From an uncultured Marinococcus sp. (GTDB lineage: Bacteria; Bacillota; Bacilli; Bacillales; Marinococcaceae), in the NCBI RefSeq assembly GCF_947493875.1, contig NZ_CANLSU010000004.1, positions 363,460 to 427,459 of the forward strand: a DNA stretch of 64,000 nucleotides. The letters run 5' to 3'. Position 1 is the stretch's first letter, and each line of letters opens with the position of its first letter. The translations under genes and the position numbers were made by a program. Under the pieces are notes generated by a model. That model had not been told where the DNA came from. It did no database searches and worked only from the letters and a program-made list of their open reading frames with translations. Shown here one piece after another: positions 56,336 through 64,000 of this stretch.

Positions 56336-57799
56336 ATGGATGAGCGACTGGCCCGAGGGCCTCAAGCAGGAGAATCATATACACAGAGTACGACGTCGTT
56401 TTTTCAGACAAATGACCAGTTTTTTCAGGCGTTTGAGTTTCTTGCCAGGGAGGAGCCTTATCACGTGCTGCTTGAAAGCGGGCGCCAGGGCGAACTTGAT
56501 ATTGCTGCCCTTCGTCCCTTTGGGGTAGTGGAAGGGAAAAACAAAGAGACGACCCTTCATAGGCAGGGAAGCACTGAAATGCATGCGGGAGACCCGCTTG
56601 AAGCATTGGCAAAATGGATGGAGCCGTACAATCTGCCAACGGACTCTGCTCTTCCTTCGTTCCAGGGAGGCGCAGTAGGCCAGATAAGCTATGACTATGT
56701 ACGATATATTGAGCATCTGCCGGAGCTTGCGGTGGATGATCTGAAAATGCCGGATGCGTATTTTCTCCTGTACGATCTGTTTTTTATTCACGATAAAAAA
56801 GCGGGTAAAACGTGGATTTGGCATTTGCATGCCGAAGAGGAAGACGCCGGTGAATTTCTCGGGAAATGGAAAAAAGCATGGTCGGAAGTGGCTGAAGAGT
56901 TTTCCGGGCAGGAGCGTTCAGAAGCGAAGGGGGCTGTCTCTGCCGAAAAGTCGGTGCCGTCCTTTTCCGGGGAATTATTCGGCGGAGCGGTAGAGCAGAT
57001 TAAAGAATACATTGCCGCCGGAGACGTGTTTCAGGTGAATTTATCCACCCGCCAGACACAGCTCCTGCATACCTCAGCCTTTCACATTTATCAGAAGCTG
57101 AGAGAGCTGAATCCTTCCCCGTATATGGGCTATATGCATACACCGGACTGGCAGACGGTTAGCGCCTCTCCGGAGCTGCTGGTTAAAAAACGGGGTGCAG
57201 AGGTGTCCACGCGCCCGATCGCCGGGACCCGTTCGAGAGGAAAGGACGAAGAGGAGGATATGGCGCTTGAACAGGAATTGATGGGCACAGAAAAAGAGCG
57301 GGCCGAGCATGTTATGCTCGTCGATCTTGAAAGAAACGATCTTGGCCGTGTCTGCCACTACGGTTCGGTGAAGGTGGATGAATTAATGGCGGTGGAGCGG
57401 TATTCCCACGTGATGCATATCGTTTCCAATGTAAGGGGGATACTTGCTGAAACAGAGCAGGTATATGATATGATAAGGGCAGTGTTTCCTGGAGGGACGA
57501 TCACCGGTGCTCCGAAAATACGGACGATGGAAATTATTGAAGAGCTTGAGCCGGTACGCCGGGGCTTCTATACAGGATCGTTCGGCTGGATCGGCTACAA
57601 CAAGGATGCGGAGCTGAACATTTCCATCCGCACGATGCTTGCCAAGGACGGGTACGCCCATGTGCAGGCAGGGGCCGGGATTGTCATCGACTCTGATCCA
57701 AGAGCAGAGTACAAAGAATCAATCAAAAAAGCCAAAGCATTATGGGAAGCGAAAAGACAGAGTGAAGCAGAGGCCGGTATTATCCATGAGCAGAGCTGA
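56336..57799 (+). CDS. pabB: Aminodeoxychorismate synthase component I
   Basis: A 487-residue chorismate-using enzyme that forms 4-amino-4-deoxychorismate with PabA. The C-terminal chorismate-binding domain shows [57 protein letters not shown] and [23 protein letters not shown]. The motif is PIAGT, not the PIKGT with nucleophilic Lys of E. coli PabB, so by residues alone it resembles TrpE; the folate operon context decides for PabB. ATG 56336 after GGGGG is chosen; the TTG at 56309 is rejected. Confidence 0.9.
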   Translation: MDERLARGPQAGESYTQSTTSFFQTNDQFFQAFEFLAREEPYHVLLESGRQGELDIAALRPFGVVEGKNKETTLHRQGSTEMHAGDPLEALAKWMEPYNLPTDSALPSFQGGAVGQISYDYVRYIEHLPELAVDDLKMPDAYFLLYDLFFIHDKKAGKTWIWHLHAEEEDAGEFLGKWKKAWSEVAEEFSGQERSEAKGAVSAEKSVPSFSGELFGGAVEQIKEYIAAGDVFQVNLSTRQTQLLHTSAFHIYQKLRELNPSPYMGYMHTPDWQTVSASPELLVKKRGAEVSTRPIAGTRSRGKDEEEDMALEQELMGTEKERAEHVMLVDLERNDLGRVCHYGSVKVDELMAVERYSHVMHIVSNVRGILAETEQVYDMIRAVFPGGTITGAPKIRTMEIIEELEPVRRGFYTGSFGWIGYNKDAELNISIRTMLAKDGYAHVQAGAGIVIDSDPRAEYKESIKKAKALWEAKRQSEAEAGIIHEQS

Positions 57800-57826
57800 G
57801 ACTAGAATAGAAAGGAAGATTTTCGC

Positions 57827-58414
57827 ATGATTTTAATGATTGATAACTATGATTCGTTTACGTACAATCTCGTGCAATACCTCGGAGAAATGGGAGAAGA
57901 ACTCGAAGTACGGCGTAACGACCAAATTACAGTGGAGGAGATCGCCCAGTTGAATCCGGATATTCTGATGATTTCCCCGGGGCCCTGCAGTCCGGATGAG
58001 GCAGGAATCAGCGTCGAAGCGATACGCCGCTTTGCCGGAGAAATTCCGATTTTCGGTGTCTGTCTCGGCCACCAGGCGATTGCGCAGGCCTTCGACGGCG
58101 ATGTTGTACGGGCGGAGCGGCTGATGCACGGGAAAACGTCGGAGATCCACCATGACGGTGTAAGTATTTACGCTGATCTTCCAAATCCGTTAACGGCGAC
58201 AAGGTACCACTCGTTAATTGTGAAAAGAGACACCCTGCCGGACTGCTTTGATATCACCTCGGAAACGGAAGCCGGGGAGATTATGGGGATCCGCCACCGC
58301 ACCCTCCCTGTTGAGGGTGTACAGTTTCACCCTGAATCGATTATGACCGGTGAAGGAAAACAGATGCTCAAGCGCTTTGTGGACCGGCACCGGAAGTCTG
58401 AAGAGGTGCTGTAG
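57827..58414 (+). CDS. pabA: Aminodeoxychorismate/anthranilate synthase glutaminase
   Basis: A 195-residue class I glutamine amidotransferase. The triad is Cys in [14 protein letters not shown], with His and Glu in [27 protein letters not shown] opens the chain. It passes ammonia to PabB. In B. subtilis this subunit is shared with anthranilate synthase (TrpE), and that may be so here. It lies 27 bases after pabB with GGAAGG as ribosome site. Confidence 0.94.
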   Translation: MILMIDNYDSFTYNLVQYLGEMGEELEVRRNDQITVEEIAQLNPDILMISPGPCSPDEAGISVEAIRRFAGEIPIFGVCLGHQAIAQAFDGDVVRAERLMHGKTSEIHHDGVSIYADLPNPLTATRYHSLIVKRDTLPDCFDITSETEAGEIMGIRHRTLPVEGVQFHPESIMTGEGKQMLKRFVDRHRKSEEVL

Positions 58415-58416
58415 CA

Positions 58417-59253
58417 TTGTATGTGCATATAGACGGGGAGATAAAGAAGGCGGGCGAAGCTCGTCTTTCTGTATTTGACCACGGTTTTATGTATGGGCTT
58501 GGCTTATTTGAGACGTTTCGGGTGTATAATGGTCATCCGTTTTTATTGGATGCTCATATGGAAAGGCTCGAAGCCGGTGCAGAAGAGCTCGGCATTGTCT
58601 TTCACTATGAGCGGAAAACAGTCGAAGCAGAAATCAGGCAGCTGCTCGATGCCAATGGACTGAAGGATGCCTACGTGCGGTATAACGTATCCGCAGGGCC
58701 GGGGGGCCTGGGAATTCAGACGACCCCCTACCTTGAGCCGGTTATTGTTATTTACATGAAGCCGCTTCCGGCAGCGGGAGCGGAGCCTGTGCAAAAGGAT
58801 GCCCTGTGGCTCCGGCTGAGACGGAACAGCCCGGAAGGCCGGGAGCGCCTGAAGTCGCATCATTACATGAACAACTGGCTTGCCAAACAGGAAATAAAAG
58901 ACCGGCCGGACGCGGAAGGGATTTTCGTTAACGAAGAGGGATATGTTGCAGAAGGCATCGTCTCCAATATTTTCTGGCGGAAAAAAGATATCTTGTATAC
59001 GCCGGCAGTGGAAACAGGTATTTTAAACGGCATTACCCGTCAATTTGTGATACAGTTAGCACATGAAAATGACTACGTTGTGGAGGAAGGATACTTTCTT
59101 CCGCAGGATATAGAAGAAGCAGAGGAAATGTTTGTTACGAATTCTATTCAGGAAATTGCAGCAGTGCGTGCCCTCGGGGATTATTATTTTCCAAGTTATT
59201 CAGCGGCCCGGCTGCTGCACAGCCGCTACCAGAACGAAAGAGATAAAAAATAA
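58417..59253 (+). CDS. pabC: Aminodeoxychorismate lyase
   Basis: A 278-residue fold-type IV PLP enzyme that releases pyruvate to give p-aminobenzoate. Motifs: SVFDHGFMYGLGLFETFRV, the PLP Lys in LKSHHYMNNWLAKQ and EGIVSNIFWRK with GILNGITRQ. It begins at TTG 58417, two bases after the pabA stop, with GAGGTG eight bases upstream inside pabA. Coupled translation is likely. Confidence 0.93.
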   Translation: MYVHIDGEIKKAGEARLSVFDHGFMYGLGLFETFRVYNGHPFLLDAHMERLEAGAEELGIVFHYERKTVEAEIRQLLDANGLKDAYVRYNVSAGPGGLGIQTTPYLEPVIVIYMKPLPAAGAEPVQKDALWLRLRRNSPEGRERLKSHHYMNNWLAKQEIKDRPDAEGIFVNEEGYVAEGIVSNIFWRKKDILYTPAVETGILNGITRQFVIQLAHENDYVVEEGYFLPQDIEEAEEMFVTNSIQEIAAVRALGDYYFPSYSAARLLHSRYQNERDKK

Positions 59254-59280
59254 CAGCTGGCACGGCAGGGAGGAGAGAAA

Positions 59281-60123
59281 ATGCGCAATCAGGTAATGCG
59301 ATGGAAGAATTGGGAGCTTGATTTTTCCTTAAAGACGTTTGTCATGGGGATTTTAAATGTGACGCCGGATTCCTTTTCTGACGGAGGCCGGTACAGCGGG
59401 GTGGAGCAGGCTGTCGCGCAGGCAGAAAAGCTGGTGGAGGACGGAGCGGATATTATAGATATCGGCGGTGAATCCACACGCCCGGGAGCGGCATTTGTAG
59501 AGGCAGAAGAAGAGCAGCGGCGGATCCTTCCGGTACTCGAAGCCCTGAGGGACCGGATAGGCGTGCCTATCAGCGTGGATACCTATAAAGCTTCCACGGC
59601 CGAGGCAGCTCTCGGAGCCGGAGCGGATATCATTAACGATGTATGGGGAGCAAAAGCAGATCCCGATATAGCCCGGGTGGCAGCTGAATACGATGTGCCG
59701 ATAATTTTAATGCACAACCGTGATAATACGGAGTACCAGGATTTGATGCCTGACATGATTCAGGACGTTTATGAAAGCATAGCTATTTGCGAGCAGGCCG
59801 GAGTCAAGGAAGACCGCATTATTCTGGATCCCGGCATCGGCTTTGCAAAAACCTATGAGCAGAATCTCGAAGCGATGCGGAAGATGGATCAGTTTACGTC
59901 GCTTTCGTATCCAGTACTCCTTGGCAGCTCCCGTAAATCGCTCATATCAAAAACACTTGAGCTTCCTGCCCATGATCGTGTGGAAGGTACAGGTGCGACG
60001 GTGAGCCTGGGTATTGAACGAGGGTGCGATATCGTCCGTGTGCATGACGTCAAAGAAATGACGCGCGTAGCCCGGATGATGGACGCTATGCTCGGAGTAA
60101 GAAAGGAGCATTCGGTTGGATAA
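59281..60123 (+). CDS. folP: Dihydropteroate synthase
   Basis: A 280-residue TIM-barrel enzyme joining p-aminobenzoate to dihydropterin pyrophosphate; the sulfonamide target (sul). Motifs: GILNVTPDSFSDGGRY, DIIDIGGESTRPGA, PISVDTYKASTAEAAL, LDPGIGFAKTYEQNL, LLGSSRKSLI and VRVHDVKEM. GGGAGGAGAG precedes the ATG. It overlaps folB by eight bases. Confidence 0.96.
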   Translation: MRNQVMRWKNWELDFSLKTFVMGILNVTPDSFSDGGRYSGVEQAVAQAEKLVEDGADIIDIGGESTRPGAAFVEAEEEQRRILPVLEALRDRIGVPISVDTYKASTAEAALGAGADIINDVWGAKADPDIARVAAEYDVPIILMHNRDNTEYQDLMPDMIQDVYESIAICEQAGVKEDRIILDPGIGFAKTYEQNLEAMRKMDQFTSLSYPVLLGSSRKSLISKTLELPAHDRVEGTGATVSLGIERGCDIVRVHDVKEMTRVARMMDAMLGVRKEHSVG

Positions 60124-60478
60124 AATTCATTTGCAGGGAATGGAGTTTTACGCTTATCACGGGGTGTTTGAAGAGGAAAACAGGCTAGGTCAGCGCTTTC
60201 GCGTCAATTTAGTACTCGAAGCGGACTTAAAGCCGGCAGCGGCAGAGGATGACGTAGAAAAAAGCGTTAACTACGCCGAAGCATTTGAAGCAGTGAAAGA
60301 GGCCGTGGAAAACCAAACGTACCGGCTGGTGGAAACGATTGCTGAAAAAATTGCCAAAACAATATTTGAGCGTTTTAATATTGTGGAGCAGCTTCACGTG
60401 AAAGTGATCAAACCGGATCCGCCAATCCCAGGACACTACGATCATGTTGCCATTGAAATGACCAGGACTCGTCCATAA
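60116..60478 (+). CDS. folB: Dihydroneopterin aldolase
   Basis: A 120-residue enzyme cleaving dihydroneopterin to 6-hydroxymethyldihydropterin. Motifs: FYAYHGVFEEENRLGQRFRVNL with the catalytic Glu, SVNYAEAFEAVKE and the Lys in VKVIKPDPPIPGHYDHVAIEM. It has a TTG start, seven bases after AAAGGAG, inside folP. It shares one base with the folK start (TAATG). Confidence 0.95.
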   Translation: MDKIHLQGMEFYAYHGVFEEENRLGQRFRVNLVLEADLKPAAAEDDVEKSVNYAEAFEAVKEAVENQTYRLVETIAEKIAKTIFERFNIVEQLHVKVIKPDPPIPGHYDHVAIEMTRTRP

Positions 60479-60993
60479 TGACCCAGGTTTTTATTGCACT
60501 GGGGTCAAACCTCGGGAAACGGGCGGAGTATTTAAAGCGGGCGGTCCTGGCTATGCAGCAGGAGAAACAGATGCAGCTGACAAAGCTGTCGCCGGTGTAT
60601 GAAACCGCGCCGGTGGGAGTGACCGGTCAGCCGCATTTTCTGAACATGGTTTCCGAATGGAGCACTGATTACGGACCGGAGAAACTGCTTGAGGTGCTTC
60701 ACCGTATCGAGCATGAGCTTGAGCGCATACGTGAAGAACGGTGGGGGCCGAGGACAGTGGACCTTGACATTCTTATCTATGATGAAGAAAATATGAACAA
60801 GGAGCATTTAATTATTCCGCATCCCCGGTTAACTGAGCGGGCCTTTGTTCTTGTGCCGTTTTTTGATATTGCCCCGGACCGTTTTGTTCACGAGGACAAG
60901 ACGGTTCGTTGGTATGTAAAAAAACTGCCGGAGAAGGAACGGGCCGATGTAGTATACTGGGGCGAGCTGTTAATAGACAACGACGACACGTAA
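60478..60993 (+). CDS. folK: 6-hydroxymethyl-7,8-dihydropterin pyrophosphokinase
   Basis: A 171-residue enzyme that pyrophosphorylates the pterin before FolP acts. Motifs: FIALGSNLGKRAEYL, the pterin site SPVYETAPVGVTGQPHFLN and the Mg/ATP signature RWGPRTVDLDIL with LIIPHPRLTERAFVLVP. The end of the folate operon; yazB, found next in B. subtilis, is absent. Confidence 0.96.
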   Translation: MTQVFIALGSNLGKRAEYLKRAVLAMQQEKQMQLTKLSPVYETAPVGVTGQPHFLNMVSEWSTDYGPEKLLEVLHRIEHELERIREERWGPRTVDLDILIYDEENMNKEHLIIPHPRLTERAFVLVPFFDIAPDRFVHEDKTVRWYVKKLPEKERADVVYWGELLIDNDDT

Positions 60994-61026
60994 AATAATA
61001 AAGCCAACACATAGGAGGTTGCTGTG

Positions 61027-62016
61027 GTGTTAAAAATTCGTGATATAGAAATGAATAACCCGGTGGTGCTTGCTCCGATGGCGGGAGTCAGCAACCCTGC
61101 ATTCCGGCTGATAGCGAAGGAATTTGGAGCAGGACTGGTCTGTGCAGAAATGGTAAGCGACAAAGCAATACTGCACGAAAATGAAAAATCGATGCGGATG
61201 CTCTACGTGGATGAAAGGGAAAAGCCGCTCAGTCTTCAGATTTTCGGCGGGGACCAGGAAACGATGGCTGGGGCTGCTGAAGTAGTGGATCAGCATACGA
61301 ATGCAGATATTATTGATATCAATATGGGCTGCCCTGTACCGAAAATCACTAAGTGTGATGCAGGGGCCAAGTGGCTGCTAGACCCGGATAAAATTTATCA
61401 AATGGTAAAAGCAGCAGTGAACGCAGTAGATAAGCCCGTAACGGTGAAAATGCGGATGGGCTGGGACGATGAGCATATACTGGCTGTGGAGAACGCGCAG
61501 GCTATTGAGGCCGCCGGCGGTGAAGGCGTTGCGGTACACGGGCGCACCCGGGTGCAGATGTATGAAGGCGTGGCGAACTGGGAAATACTTAAGGAAGTAA
61601 AAGACTCGGTGAATATTCCGGTAATTGGCAATGGAGACGTATCTACCCCTCAGGACGCCCAGGCAATGCTTGATACGACCGGAGTGGACGGCGTGATGAT
61701 CGGCCGTGCCGCCCTTGGGGACCCATGGATGTTTTACCGGACAGTGCAGTATTTGGAAACAGGAAAGCTTGTAGAGGAAGAACCAACTCCGAAGGAAAAA
61801 ATGGATGTATGTATTGTGCATATGGACCGTTTGATAGAATTGAAAGGCGAAGATGTGGCCGTTCGGGAGATGCGCAAGCATGTGGCCTGGTATCTGAAGG
61901 GCATGCACGGCGGCTCCAAGGTACGGGGCAGAGTAAATGAACTGAATACACGCGACGAAGTGGCGGAAACACTATATAATTTTGTCGGTTCTACGGAAGC
62001 TCCCAGCATGGCATAA
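61027..62016 (+). CDS. dusB: tRNA-dihydrouridine synthase B
   Basis: A flavoprotein of about 329 residues (YacF) that reduces uridine in tRNA. Motifs: LAPMAGVSNPAFRLIAKEFGAGLVC in sense, the active-site Cys in INMGCPVPKITKCDAGAKW, MRMGWDDEHI, VHGRTRVQMYEG and GNGDVSTPQDA with MIGRAALGDPW. GTG 61027 aligns with the B. subtilis start and lies eight bases after AGGAGG; GTG 61024 is possible. Confidence 0.95.
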   Translation: MLKIRDIEMNNPVVLAPMAGVSNPAFRLIAKEFGAGLVCAEMVSDKAILHENEKSMRMLYVDEREKPLSLQIFGGDQETMAGAAEVVDQHTNADIIDINMGCPVPKITKCDAGAKWLLDPDKIYQMVKAAVNAVDKPVTVKMRMGWDDEHILAVENAQAIEAAGGEGVAVHGRTRVQMYEGVANWEILKEVKDSVNIPVIGNGDVSTPQDAQAMLDTTGVDGVMIGRAALGDPWMFYRTVQYLETGKLVEEEPTPKEKMDVCIVHMDRLIELKGEDVAVREMRKHVAWYLKGMHGGSKVRGRVNELNTRDEVAETLYNFVGSTEAPSMA

Positions 62017-62028
62017 GTATTTGCACTA

Positions 62029-62057
62029 AGAGCGGCTTCTTTCAGGGAAGCCGCTCT
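62029..62057 (+). terminator. Hairpin after dusB
   Basis: Eleven-bp perfect stem AGAGCGGCTTC / GAAGCCGCTCT with a TTTCAGG loop. There is no T-run (GCTTATG), so termination may be weak or factor-assisted. Confidence 0.55.
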
Positions 62058-62116
62058 GCTTATGAATGCATCACTGAAACTGGAAACAAACGATGTTTAT
62101 ATAGAAGAAAAATTAA

Positions 62117-63643
<1,527 letters not shown>

Positions 63644-63652
63644 AAAGCTTTC

Positions 63653-63680
63653 TGCCGGCTTTCTGATTTGAAAGCCGGCA
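63653..63680. terminator. Hairpin after lysS
   Basis: Eleven-bp perfect stem TGCCGGCTTTC / GAAAGCCGGCA with a TGATTT loop. AT-rich DNA but no clear T-run follows. Confidence 0.6.
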
Positions 63681-63717
63681 ATTATATAAAAAAATTAAAA
63701 GAAAATATAAAAATGGG

Positions 63718-63747
63718 TTGCGTACAAATAAGAAACGATGATATATT
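63718..63747 (+). promoter_or_regulatory. rRNA operon promoter P1
   Basis: TTGCGT at 63718-63723, 18-base spacer and TATATT at 63742-63747, in an AT-rich context with A-tracts upstream that could act as an UP element. Confidence 0.55.
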
Positions 63748-63803
63748 ATTTTTTGTCGCCGTAAAGAGAGCGGCGGGCTGTTCAGACAGCTGAAAAAAAG
63801 TTA

Positions 63804-63832
63804 TTGACTTAATAACACTTCGGTGTTAACAT
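63804..63832 (+). promoter_or_regulatory. rRNA operon promoter P2
   Basis: TTGACT at 63804-63809, 17-base spacer and TAACAT at 63827-63832. The hairpin AACACTTCGGTGTT lies in the spacer. Tandem P1/P2 promoters about 85 bases apart are usual for Bacillus rrn operons. Confidence 0.75.
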
Positions 63833-63839
63833 ATAAAAG

Positions 63840-63942
63840 TCGCAAAAATAACGACAGATTGTTCTTTGAAAAGGAAAGACAAGCCAGAGCCCCAAAGAAA
63901 AGAATCAAATTTAGGGCATCACTGATGCCACAGCATCAAACT
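63840..63942 (+). other. rRNA leader with boxA-like element
   Basis: GTTCTTTGAAAA at 63861-63872 is the typical Bacillus leader antitermination (boxA-like) sequence. The CACTGATGC / GCATCA inverted pairing near 63920-63938 probably begins the RNase III processing stem of 16S rRNA. Confidence 0.65.
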
Positions 63943-64000
63943 TTTTACGGAGAGTTTGATCCTGGCTCAGGACGAACGCTGGCGGCGTGCCTAATACATG
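63943..64000 (+). rRNA. 16S ribosomal RNA, 5' end (partial)
   Basis: The sequence contains AGAGTTTGATCCTGGCTCAG, the universal 27F site, followed by GACGAACGCTGGCGGCGTGC and CTAATACATG, all diagnostic of Firmicutes 16S. Only the first ~58 bases are in the window. Confidence 0.97.

Overview
The window is a chromosomal segment of a Bacillaceae bacterium (Firmicutes). From about 13.3 kb to the right edge it follows the well-known origin-proximal gene order of Bacillus subtilis: yaaO-tmk-darA-holB-ricT-yabA-trmN6-yazA-rsmI-abrB-metS-tatD-rnmV-rsmA-veg-ispE-purR-ridA-spoVG-glmU-prs-rplY-pth-mfd-yabM-yabN-rqcP-divIC-yabR-tRNA-Met-tilS-hprT-ftsH-hslO-cysK-pabBAC-folPBK-dusB-lysS-rrn. Base composition is close to even. 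L25 and FtsH carry long acidic or Asp/Ser-rich tails and many proteins are Glu-rich, which suggests a halophilic or haloalkaliphilic member (Alkalicoccus/Salisediminibacterium-like; the genus is inference).

The left 13 kb is accessory. It holds an ABC exporter with a chemoreceptor tail remnant behind it, an orphan CruF-type carotenoid protein, a DsbA-family oxidoreductase, a LexA-box-controlled YolD-like pair, a Gfo/Idh/MocA dehydrogenase converging on a DeoR regulator, a GH10 xylanase paired with a BcsA-like synthase carrying two PilZ domains, a BrkB-family membrane protein, a DUF3219 protein, a sulfotransferase-like protein and a LOG-family protein.

The conserved part covers DNA replication and repair (tmk, holB, yabA, mfd), translation and RNA work (metS, lysS, trmN6, rsmI, rsmA, rnmV, pth, rqcP, tilS, dusB, tRNA-Met, 16S), envelope precursors and division (glmU, ispE, yabM, divIC), purine/PRPP metabolism (purR, prs, hprT), and cysteine and folate synthesis (cysK, pabBAC, folPBK). 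It is interrupted by a reverse-strand beta-propeller membrane protein between tmk and darA, and by an acetyltransferase, an aldo/keto reductase and a heterodimeric ABC exporter between yabA and trmN6.

The most telling pattern is absence. Every sporulation-dedicated gene that sits in this B. subtilis neighbourhood (yabG, sspF, fin, spoVT, yabP, yabQ, spoIIE) is missing, while flanking housekeeping genes are intact and close together. Dual-use regulators (abrB, spoVG, veg) remain, and abrB still has a textbook promoter followed by two Spo0A boxes. This points to a lineage that has lost or reduced sporulation but may keep Spo0A-AbrB control for other purposes. The most interesting accessory locus is the xylanase plus double-PilZ synthase pair, which may make a c-di-GMP-controlled beta-glycan without the usual BcsB/BcsZ partners.
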